This document shows, piece after piece, positions 1 through 5,901 of a DNA stretch of 8,367 nt (position 1 is its first letter; every line of letters starts with the position of its first letter). Made by a program: the position numbers and the translations under genes. This stretch comes from Deltaproteobacteria bacterium (lineage in GTDB: Bacteria > Desulfobacterota > DSM-4660 > Desulfatiglandales > Desulfatiglandaceae): the NCBI GenBank assembly GCA_019313765.1, contig JAFDAP010000061.1, positions 1 through 8,367 on the forward strand. Reading direction: 5' to 3'. The notes under the pieces were generated by a model, which saw only the letters and a program-made list of their open reading frames with translations, made no database searches and was not told the origin of the DNA.

Positions 1-95
1 AAATGATAAAGATCCGGATTCATTGTCCTCATTTTTAGCACATTCCCTTTTTTCCCGTCAACTTCAATCCCTCCCCTGAGCTGTAAAAAGGGATC

Positions 96-114
96 AGGGC
101 AAACCGCTTGCCCT
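96..114. promoter_or_regulatory. Perfect inverted repeat overlapping the pilZ -35 box (candidate operator)
   Basis: AGGGCAA (96-102), a 5-nt spacer, and TTGCCCT (108-114) form a perfect 7-bp inverted repeat. Its right arm contains the proposed -35 element of the promoter for the PilZ gene. No T-run follows, so it does not look like an intrinsic terminator. The position would suit an operator for a dimeric regulator, but no cognate regulator is visible. A chance hairpin is possible. Confidence 0.4.
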
Positions 115-136
115 CTTGTGTGAATCACTATATAAT
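108..136 (+). promoter_or_regulatory. Sigma-70-type promoter of the PilZ gene
   Basis: The -35 box is TTGCCC (108-113), followed by a 17-nt spacer and a perfect TATAAT -10 box (131-136). Transcription would start near 143, giving a leader of about 37 nt that contains the GAGG ribosome-binding site at 170-173. The remainder of the first 95 bases shows no gene or motif I can name. Confidence 0.6.
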
Positions 137-179
137 TACGGAATATACGTCAAAATACTACTAAAGGCCGAGGTTTTTT

Positions 180-902
180 ATGGATCTGTATGTGCTGAAA
201 AGCTTGCGAAAGATAGCTGAAATTATCAGCCTGATAATTTCAAAAAAAGTGGAAATCAAAGTCTTGATTCAAGAAGAATCAGCCGCTTTCACTTCAAGCT
301 TAATCCATTACTCTTCCCCTACCGGTGAGGCCCTGGACTCAAGCGCCGCTATTGAGAGGGCCGAACTGATCATGCAAAAATTGACACCGGCCCAAGGTAA
401 CACGCTTATTCAGTCATCCTCTGATGTTCTGATAGAGTGCGAATTCAGTCAGAGGTCCTTGCGCTTCAACACCCGGTATATAGGGATAAGCACCAAGCAC
501 CCGCATTTCGGTATTATAGTAGGCTTCCCTGAATCCTTAGAAATACAGGACACGCGAAACGAGGAAAGGACTGTCCTGACAACGCCGGACTTTATTTCCG
601 TAGAATTTCAATTGGGAAAGGCCCCTGGAAAAGATTATCAAGTTGGTGTATTCGACTGTTCACCTCATGGCCTGGGTCTCCTGATTACCAAGAAAGATAT
701 GGAACTGCTTCAAATGCTGAAGCAGGGCGACAAAATTAAGGACATGACGTGCTATGCACCGCGGGCCATGATTACTGTGGATGCCGAGGTAAAGCACATA
801 ACAAAGATCGAAGAAGGAAACTTCAAAGGCCAGTATGTTATAGGGTTACGATCAAGCGAGATTATTGAGAGCTGCAGGCCCCCCTGGGAATTAGACCAGT
901 GA
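180..902 (+). CDS. PilZ domain protein with YcgR-like N-terminal domain (c-di-GMP receptor)
   Basis: This is a soluble 240-residue protein with a two-part architecture like the flagellar-brake protein YcgR. The N-terminal part (about residues 20-115) is a predicted beta-rich domain, and a C-terminal PilZ domain covers about residues 124-230. Both c-di-GMP-binding signatures of PilZ are present: RxxxR as R126-N-E-E-R130, and (D/N)xSxxG as D159-C-S-P-H-G164. Ligand binding is therefore expected. No signal peptide or membrane segment is visible. Start choice: the ATG at 180 has GAGG 6 nt upstream and lies about 37 nt below a good promoter. The output (motility, exopolysaccharide or another c-di-GMP response) cannot be read from the sequence, and no flagellar or pilus gene lies nearby. 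The HNH gene follows after 43 nt on the same strand and may be co-transcribed. The PilZ assignment is firm; the YcgR-like N-terminal assignment is less certain. Confidence 0.85.
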   Translation: MDLYVLKSLRKIAEIISLIISKKVEIKVLIQEESAAFTSSLIHYSSPTGEALDSSAAIERAELIMQKLTPAQGNTLIQSSSDVLIECEFSQRSLRFNTRYIGISTKHPHFGIIVGFPESLEIQDTRNEERTVLTTPDFISVEFQLGKAPGKDYQVGVFDCSPHGLGLLITKKDMELLQMLKQGDKIKDMTCYAPRAMITVDAEVKHITKIEEGNFKGQYVIGLRSSEIIESCRPPWELDQ

Positions 903-945
903 ATGCCCAAGGCAACCAACCGTGAACCTGACAACCTGAGTTACC

Positions 946-1245
946 ATGCCATTTGAGACGGACATCGTCAGTGAGGAGGAGATAAGGCGGGAAAAGAACA
1001 AGGCCCGCAACCTCAGAAAGACGCACTGGTGGAATAATAAATTCCAGACAGGGGTATGCCATTACTGCCATCGACAGGTGGGGCGTGAAGAGTTGACCAT
1101 GGATCACGTGGTCCCTCTCAGCCGGGGCGGGAAAAGCAAGAAAGGCAATATCGTCCCTGCCTGCAAGGAATGCAACAATAAAAAAAAGTACTTGTTACCA
1201 ATCGAGTGGGAGGAGTATCTTCAGGCACTGGAAAAGCAGTTTTGA
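946..1245 (+). CDS. Small stand-alone HNH endonuclease family protein
   Basis: This 99-residue protein is almost entirely a zinc-ribbon HNH domain, preceded by a basic, charged helix (about residues 9-27). The zinc ligands are two CxxC pairs, C38/C41 and C73/C76. The catalytic ββα-metal core reads D53-H54, N68 and N77, with the typical DHVVPLSRGG and CKECNNKKK stretches, so the third position of the H-N-H triad is Asn, as in many HNN variants. HNH proteins of this size cleave or nick DNA, but the biological role of this widespread short form is not established. No methyltransferase or restriction partner lies beside it, so calling it a restriction enzyme would be unsupported. The ATG at 946 has only a weak ribosome-binding site, and a GTG at 922 in the same frame is followed by a stop. 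It lies 43 nt after the PilZ gene and ends 12 nt from the converging SAM hydrolase gene. Confidence 0.85.
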   Translation: MPFETDIVSEEEIRREKNKARNLRKTHWWNNKFQTGVCHYCHRQVGREELTMDHVVPLSRGGKSKKGNIVPACKECNNKKKYLLPIEWEEYLQALEKQF

Positions 1246-1257
1246 GGTTTTTTAGGT

Positions 1258-2067
1258 TTATATCCCTTTTGTCACCTCTATTTTCGAGCCCACAATATCT
1301 TCTGAATTCAGGCCCAGGCGATCACAGGCCCGGCCTAAATTGACGGCAATCTCAAGAAGGCCTGAACTGCCTATCATGGCCAATGTCTCACCCGCGCTCG
1401 CATCGGCATAGGTCTTACACACCCCTTCAATCACCAGATCCCCAATATTTATAACCGGTCTGGCCGACCCTGAAAATTGATCTAAGTCTTTCTGAAGGAT
1501 ATTGGTGATCAGATTTCCGAAGTGGTCGACACGAATTATCTGGCCTGAGAGGACTTCCCCTGCCTGTTGCGGCCTTGGAACTTCAAATGGCACGGGATCG
1601 CTTATCGAATGACCCATTTTCCGTGGATCCACGCCCCGCGAGAGGTGGGCTGCCACAGGGGCAAAAATATCTCTTCCGTGAAAGGTGTGGGTGATATGGG
1701 GAAGAAAATACTTGCTCTCCGTGAGATGAATGGCCTTAATATCGGCATGGGCCACGATGATCGGCCAGAAAATACCGTTATCCGGACCCACAAAGAAATA
1801 TTCCTCCGTTTCAAGGAGGATCAACCTTCTTCCGGTCCCCACCCCAGGATCAACCACTGCCACGTGGACGGTCCCTTTTGGGAAAAAGGTATAGGCTTCC
1901 TCGATGATGCAGGCGGCCTGCATGACCGATCCCGCTTTTATCAGGTGACTGATATCAATGACCCGGGCCGCCGGATTAATAGACAGGATAACCCCCTTCA
2001 TGATTCCCACATAAGGGTCGGAAAGGCCAAAATCGGTTGTCAGCGTAATGGTGCCCGAGCATTTCAT
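1258..2067 (-). CDS. S-adenosyl-L-methionine hydrolase (adenosine-forming), DUF62 family
   Basis: The 269-residue protein matches the DUF62 / SAM hydroxide adenosyltransferase family, which is related to SAM-dependent fluorinase and chlorinase. It is expected to split SAM with water-derived hydroxide into adenosine and L-methionine in the cytoplasm. Family motifs run in order: TDFG (11-14), VVDPGVGTGRR (71-81), GPDNG (94-98), FHGRDIFAP (129-137), DHFGNLITN (181-189) and GLLEIAVNLG (236-245). The Asp-Arg-His triad proposed for the hydrolases is visible as D73, R80 and H130. The long halogenase-specific loop does not stand out, so the hydrolase reading is preferred. Length is normal for the family. 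The ATG overlaps the sirtuin stop by 4 bp (ATGA at 2064-2067), so translation is probably coupled and transcription comes from the sirtuin promoter. The physiological reason for removing SAM is unknown; SAM homeostasis or methionine/adenosine salvage are guesses. Confidence 0.9.
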   Translation of the reverse strand: MKCSGTITLTTDFGLSDPYVGIMKGVILSINPAARVIDISHLIKAGSVMQAACIIEEAYTFFPKGTVHVAVVDPGVGTGRRLILLETEEYFFVGPDNGIFWPIIVAHADIKAIHLTESKYFLPHITHTFHGRDIFAPVAAHLSRGVDPRKMGHSISDPVPFEVPRPQQAGEVLSGQIIRVDHFGNLITNILQKDLDQFSGSARPVINIGDLVIEGVCKTYADASAGETLAMIGSSGLLEIAVNLGRACDRLGLNSEDIVGSKIEVTKGI

Positions 2068-2795
2068 TTCCAGCCCTCCACAAGCCTGGGAACAATCTCC
2101 CCGGCTTTGCCTATCAGAGAAAAATCCATAGAAGATGAATTGGGCGTCCTTTCGAGATTGATCTCCGCAACCACTGCCCCCCGGGACTTTGCCTCCAAGG
2201 CTAAGGACGCGGCAGGCTGGACCACGCTCGATGTGCCTATGACCAGCATGACCCGGCTGTTCGTTGATGCTTCAATAGACCGGTGGAGGATATCCTGGTC
2301 AAGTGACTCCCCGAACCAGATCACATGGGGTCGCAAAAGCCCTCCGCAGGTCTTGCACTTGGGCGAGGTCCCTAAGTCCGGGGAACGATCCAGGGTTATT
2401 TCCCGGCACCTGGTACACCGCACCTTCCACAAGTTTCCATGAATCTCCAGGAGATTTTGGCTGCCTGCCAGAAGATGGAGACCGTCCACATTCTGGGTAA
2501 TGAGGGTGAAATTCGGGACAAGGCTCTCGAGATCGACCAGTGCCCTGTGGGCGGGGTTGTATGTGACCTTGCTTATGAGATCCCTTCGCCAGTTGTAGAA
2601 CTCCCATACCAGTTCCGGGTCCTTGGCAAATGCTTGCGGGGTGGCCAGGTCCGTGGCCTGGTAGTTTCGCCACAGGCCCCCAGAACCCCGAAAGGTGGGC
2701 ACACCGCTTTCCGCTGAAATGCCGGCCCCGGTCAAGACCGCCACTCGATCGGCCTTTCTGAGTTTTTCTCGAAGGGCATTTATTTCCTTTTCCAT
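2064..2795 (-). CDS. cobB: NAD-dependent protein deacylase, class III sirtuin (CobB/SIRT5-like)
   Basis: This 243-residue Sir2-family enzyme removes acyl groups from lysines using NAD+, giving nicotinamide and O-acyl-ADP-ribose. The Rossmann NAD site reads GAGISAESGVPTFRG (23-37), followed by TQNVDGLH (100-107) with N102 and D104, the catalytic H119 in EIHG, and GTSSVVQPA (187-195). A structural zinc site is formed by C127/C130 and C147/C150. Y67 and R70 in FYNWRRD match the Tyr-x-x-Arg pair that SIRT5 and E. coli CobB use to bind acidic acyl-lysines. Desuccinylase or demalonylase activity is therefore likely in addition to deacetylation. Such a function fits an organism rich in acyl-CoA metabolism, where non-enzymatic lysine acylation is common. 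It is a plain single-domain sirtuin without the extra domains of antiphage Sir2 proteins. The start at 2795 has no Shine-Dalgarno, but a strong promoter ends 6 nt upstream, suggesting a leaderless mRNA. It is the first gene of a two-gene operon. Confidence 0.93.
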   Translation of the reverse strand: MEKEINALREKLRKADRVAVLTGAGISAESGVPTFRGSGGLWRNYQATDLATPQAFAKDPELVWEFYNWRRDLISKVTYNPAHRALVDLESLVPNFTLITQNVDGLHLLAGSQNLLEIHGNLWKVRCTRCREITLDRSPDLGTSPKCKTCGGLLRPHVIWFGESLDQDILHRSIEASTNSRVMLVIGTSSVVQPAASLALEAKSRGAVVAEINLERTPNSSSMDFSLIGKAGEIVPRLVEGWK

Positions 2796-2801
2796 ACTTT
2801 G

Positions 2802-2830
2802 ATTTTACCCGAGATACTGCCACGAGTCAA
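2802..2830 (-). promoter_or_regulatory. Strong promoter of the sirtuin-SAM hydrolase operon
   Basis: Read on the minus strand, TTGACT (2825-2830) is the -35 box and TAAAAT (2802-2807) the -10 box, with an ideal 17-nt spacer; each hexamer matches consensus at 5 of 6 positions. Only 6 nt (2796-2801) separate the -10 box from the ATG, so the transcription start should fall on or within about a base of the start codon. Confidence 0.65.
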
Positions 2831-2916
2831 GCAGAGGAGGGGGCTGTGAAGGGAAACGTCAAAGTCAACTCTAACTGATTCAGATAGTAGCGATTTGCTT
2901 TCCAGGTCACGGCATT

Positions 2917-3088
2917 AAAATCCCAAATTTCAATACTCAAACTACAAACAATATCAAAATTACAAATTCCAATAACCAAAACATTTCAATCACTTATTGG
3001 ATGTCTCGCCGTCATTTTAGCTGTTTTGAATTTTGAATTTCGGTCATTGATATTTGTTTGAGATTTGTATTTTGGTGCTTGGAATTTT
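2917..3088. repeat. AT-rich imperfect inverted repeat (non-coding, MITE-like), copy 1
   Basis: The left part (about 2917-2990) is built of short runs such as AAATCCCAAAT, CAAATTCC and AACCAAAAC. The right part (about 3013-3088) is roughly its reverse complement (TTTGAATTT, CGGTCATTGATATTTG, TTTGAGATTTG, TTGGAATTTT), so the DNA could fold into a long imperfect hairpin. A 19-nt stretch at 2963-2981 recurs with one mismatch at 7832-7850 in the etfA-acd spacer, which shows that the two belong to one repeat family. There is no ORF. It occupies the 496-bp divergent spacer; the rest of that spacer (about 3089-3225) shows nothing I can name. Confidence 0.65.
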
Positions 3089-3225
3089 CATGATTTTTAT
3101 AAGCCGGTAACTTAATTTATTCCAAGCAATTACCTGTTTAAATGACGTGGCTCTGGGGATCTGTGTTATTTAGTGGTATGTCAAAAATTGATAAAAAATG
3201 CCTTTGCGAAAAAACCAAAAAACTG

Positions 3226-3255
3226 TTGACAAGAAATCCGCATCAGTGTTATTTA
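3226..3255 (+). promoter_or_regulatory. Promoter of the TetR-EMO-etf operon
   Basis: A perfect TTGACA -35 box lies at 3226-3231. The best -10 candidate is TATTTA at 3250-3255 with an 18-nt spacer, matching consensus at only 3 of 6 positions, so the promoter may be of moderate strength. The -10 box abuts the proposed operator, and the start site (about 3262) would lie inside it. Confidence 0.5.
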
Positions 3256-3275
3256 AATCGAACGTTCGTTTGATT
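3256..3275. promoter_or_regulatory. TetR-family operator (20-bp pseudo-palindrome)
   Basis: AATCGAACGTTCGTTTGATT is symmetric about 3265/3266 at 8 of 10 positions per half (AATCnAACGn). It lies directly upstream of the TetR gene, 16 nt before its ATG, and covers the predicted transcription start. This is the expected layout for autorepression by a TetR dimer. I found no second copy in the window, including the region before the acyl-CoA dehydrogenase. Confidence 0.7.
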
Positions 3276-3291
3276 AATCTGGAATATTCTT

Positions 3292-3873
3292 ATGTCAAAG
3301 CCCAAGAATCTACAGAAAAGCAACGAAATTTATAGTGTTGTTGCACGTCTCTTTGCCCACAAGGGGTATCATTCTACCTCAATGCGGGAGATTGCCGGGG
3401 AATTAGGCATGAACCAGTCCTCCCTTTATCACTATTTCAAGAGCAAAGAGGATGTTCTCTATAAACTGATGAACGATGCCATGGATGATGCCATGGCAAC
3501 CATGGAGGAAATCTGCGCGGCAGATCTTTCCCCGGAGGATAAATTAAAAAAGGTCCTTGGCTTTTACACCCGTTATTATGCCGGGGATCAGGAGCGGCTT
3601 ATTCTTCTTGTAAACGAAAAGAATTCCCTGAGTGATGCATACAGCCAAAAGCTGATTCAAAAGGAACGACGTTACGTTAACCTTTTTAAACAGATATTTG
3701 AGGAACTGGCCGGCCACAATAAAATCAAGGGGATTCCTCCTTCGGTGGCCACATTTGCCTTCCTTGGCATGGTCCATTACACCATCAAATGGTACAATAA
3801 AAAAGGCCCGGTGGGATTGGATGAGCTGGCCGATATATTTGTGGAAATCTTTAGCAAAGGTGTTTTGAAATGA
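3292..3873 (+). CDS. TetR/AcrR-family transcriptional regulator, probably acyl-CoA-responsive
   Basis: The protein has 193 residues. The N-terminal TetR helix-turn-helix covers about residues 12-58, with the family hallmarks LFAHKGYHSTSMREIA and the recognition-helix region MNQSSLYHYFKSKEDVLYKL. The C-terminal part is helical and ends with LGMVHYTIKWYNKKGPVGLDE, a pattern reminiscent of the KstR2/FadR-type regulators that bind CoA thioesters; the ligand is inferred only. The gene is the first of the operon with the membrane oxidoreductase and etfBA, and its stop overlaps the next start by 4 bp (ATGA, 3870-3873). A palindromic operator lies on its promoter, so it most likely represses its own operon until an acyl-CoA is present. 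The start at 3292 has only a weak GGA ribosome-binding site about 8 nt upstream. Family assignment is firm; the effector is not. Confidence 0.88.
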   Translation: MSKPKNLQKSNEIYSVVARLFAHKGYHSTSMREIAGELGMNQSSLYHYFKSKEDVLYKLMNDAMDDAMATMEEICAADLSPEDKLKKVLGFYTRYYAGDQERLILLVNEKNSLSDAYSQKLIQKERRYVNLFKQIFEELAGHNKIKGIPPSVATFAFLGMVHYTIKWYNKKGPVGLDELADIFVEIFSKGVLK

Positions 3874-5900
3874 TGGCTTTAACACATCCGGCTGCTGTGA
3901 CTTATCTGGGTTTACCGGGATACGTTTTTGCATGGTTAATATTCGTTTCAGCGTTATCAATATTTTCCTACATAATTTACAAAAGATATTTGTTGATCAG
4001 GGCAGGCAAACCTGACCCGCGTTTTTCCGATATCGGAAAAAGGGTCCTGGATCTTATTGTCTACGGGTTTATCCAGAAAAGACAACCCCGCTATCTCTGG
4101 GCGGGCCTGATCCATATCATGATATTCTGGGGATTTATCGTACTCGGGCTTCGCTCCATTGATCTGGTTAGCCAGGGGTTGAGCCTTCCTTTTCTTAGCC
4201 CTCTCATGCAAACAGGGTTTGGGCCGTTCTACGACACGTTCAAGGATATCTTTGAATTGATCGTGCTCGGTGCGTGTTTATGGGCCATTCTTCGCCGGGC
4301 CCTGGTAAAACATGAGAGATATGAAGGCAGCCACACATTCGAGGCATACTTTGTCCTCTGCCTCATTTCCTTTTTAATGATTACGGACATGTTTTATGAA
4401 GGGAGTGCCCTCCTTTTAAATGAATCCAGGGAAACATTTCTTCCGGCATCCCAGTTAGCCGCGCTTGTTTTATCCGGTTCTTCTCCGCGTTTTTTAACGG
4501 GCACCCATATCTGGAGCTACTGGCTCCACATATTGACCTTTTTCTTTTTCCTGAATTTCCTTCCCCTTGGCAAACACTTCCACATCATAACGGCCCTTCC
4601 GAATATTTTTTTGAGAAAGCTTGAGAAAGGGGCGATAAAACCTGCGCAATGGGGAGTTGAGGACATCGATGAATTAGAGACTTTAGGCGTTGAAAAATTT
4701 GAAGACTTTACCTGGAAACATATCCTTGATTTCTACACTTGCACCGAATGCGGTAGGTGCTCGGACAACTGCCCGGCAAATATTACCGGCAGGCCACTAT
4801 CACCCAAGATGCTCACGATTAAACTGAGGGACCACGGTTACCATAAGGTTCCTGTTTTTAGATCTAAGGATGAGAGAAGTAATGCACTTCCCATGACAGG
4901 CGGCCTTATATCCCATGATGAGATCTGGTCATGCACCACGTGCGGGGCATGTGAGGAGGAGTGCCCGGTCTTTATAGAGTATATTGATAAGATCATAGAC
5001 ATGAGACGCCATCTCATTGAGACCTCTCAAAACCCCAAGACATTCAACCAGGTCCTGATGCACTTTGAAAAGACAGGGAATCCCTTTGGCAAACCGGCCA
5101 CAAAACGCGCGGATTGGATCAAGGAGTTGGAAGACACGGCCGTAAATGTTTTGAAAGAGGGCGATGAAGTGGATGTCCTCTATTTTGTGGACAGTTATGC
5201 TTCATACGACCCCGCGGCCCAGGCCATTGCCGCGGCCATTGTGAAAGGACTGAACTCGGCAGGCATTGATTTCGGTATCCTGGGACCACTTGAAAAGGAT
5301 TCAGGCCACCAGGTCCGCCGAATGGGCGAGGAGGGACTTTTCCAGCTCTTAGTTGAAGAAAACATGGAGACACTCTCAAGCGTCCGTTTCAAACGCATTA
5401 TTACCACGGACCCCCACGCCCTTAATACGCTCAAAAAAGATTATCCCGGAGACTTTGAGGTCTTCCACTATACACAATTTTTTCAATCCTTAGTCGAGAC
5501 CGGCCAATTGAGGCCTGCAAAAAGCCTTGACACTAATGATGTCTATACGTATCACGATCCCTGTTATCTTGGCCGCCATAACGGCATATACAATGAACCA
5601 AGGCAATTGCTTGGCTCGATTCCGGGCCTGAAACTTGTTGAGATGGAAAGGTCCCGGGATCGAAGCTTCTGCTGCGGCGGAGGGGATATTGTTTTGTGGC
5701 ATGAGATAGAGCAGGAAGAGACACGCATGGCCTCCATGCGCATACAGATGGCAAAGGAAGCAGGCGCAAATGTTATTGTAACGGCATGCCCGTTCTGTTT
5801 TATTCACTTTGAAGATGCAATAAAGACGGATGGCTTAGAAGATGAGTTGAGGGTAATTGATCTTATGGAGTTATTCGTATCAATGTTAGGAGGTAAATAA
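3870..5900 (+). CDS. Membrane-bound heme/Fe-S/CCG-domain oxidoreductase (ETF:menaquinone oxidoreductase, EMO type)
   Basis: This 676-residue protein is expected to pass electrons from reduced EtfAB to menaquinone at the cytoplasmic membrane. A NarI-like cytochrome b domain (about residues 15-245) has membrane segments near 18-37, 77-98, 126-144, 158-176 and 216-240; candidate heme ligands include H82, H213, H220, H236 and H238. Two [4Fe-4S] ferredoxin-type motifs follow: C291xxC294xxC297xxxC301P and C355xxC358xxC361xxxC365P. Two heterodisulfide-reductase-like CCG domains come last. The second is intact (C565, C601-C602-G603, C640xxC643). The first lacks all expected cysteines: FVDS at 439-442, DSG at 477-479 and DPHA at 514-517. 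The ATG at 3870 overlaps the regulator stop; an ATG at 3873 is equally possible, and AAAGGTG at 3856-3862 serves either. The etfBA genes directly downstream support the role. It could instead be called a generic DUF224/HdrD-like Fe-S oxidoreductase. Confidence 0.87.
   Translation: MMALTHPAAVTYLGLPGYVFAWLIFVSALSIFSYIIYKRYLLIRAGKPDPRFSDIGKRVLDLIVYGFIQKRQPRYLWAGLIHIMIFWGFIVLGLRSIDLVSQGLSLPFLSPLMQTGFGPFYDTFKDIFELIVLGACLWAILRRALVKHERYEGSHTFEAYFVLCLISFLMITDMFYEGSALLLNESRETFLPASQLAALVLSGSSPRFLTGTHIWSYWLHILTFFFFLNFLPLGKHFHIITALPNIFLRKLEKGAIKPAQWGVEDIDELETLGVEKFEDFTWKHILDFYTCTECGRCSDNCPANITGRPLSPKMLTIKLRDHGYHKVPVFRSKDERSNALPMTGGLISHDEIWSCTTCGACEEECPVFIEYIDKIIDMRRHLIETSQNPKTFNQVLMHFEKTGNPFGKPATKRADWIKELEDTAVNVLKEGDEVDVLYFVDSYASYDPAAQAIAAAIVKGLNSAGIDFGILGPLEKDSGHQVRRMGEEGLFQLLVEENMETLSSVRFKRIITTDPHALNTLKKDYPGDFEVFHYTQFFQSLVETGQLRPAKSLDTNDVYTYHDPCYLGRHNGIYNEPRQLLGSIPGLKLVEMERSRDRSFCCGGGDIVLWHEIEQEETRMASMRIQMAKEAGANVIVTACPFCFIHFEDAIKTDGLEDELRVIDLMELFVSMLGGK
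5888..5894 (+). promoter_or_regulatory. Consensus ribosome-binding site of etfB
   Basis: AGGAGGT lies inside the last codons of the membrane oxidoreductase gene, 7 nt before the etfB ATG at 5902. This is the strongest Shine-Dalgarno in the window. It fixes the etfB start and suggests high translation of the soluble ETF relative to its membrane partner. Confidence 0.85.
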
Positions 5901-5901
5901 G

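Noticed and set aside
1243..1260. Shared bidirectional terminator between the converging HNH and SAM hydrolase genes
   Set aside because: There is a T-run at 1248-1253, but I could not find a convincing GC-rich stem next to it on either strand.
1567..2442. A 291-codon open frame on the plus strand across the SAM hydrolase and sirtuin genes
   Set aside because: It is antisense to two clearly recognised genes with intact motifs, has no domain-like composition and no ribosome-binding site; it is a shadow of GC-biased coding sequence.
946..2795. HNH nuclease, SAM hydrolase and Sir2 protein considered as an antiphage or anti-restriction island
   Set aside because: The sirtuin is a single-domain CobB-type deacylase with its metabolic zinc site, the SAM hydrolase is the chromosomal DUF62 family rather than the phage T3 type, and the HNH gene is on the opposite strand in a different transcription unit.
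5184..5421. Selenocysteine or sequencing error as the cause of the missing CCG-domain cysteines
   Set aside because: The positions are ordinary Asp, Ser and Ala codons (GAC, AGT, GAT, TCA, GCC), not TGA, and the frame is intact on both sides.
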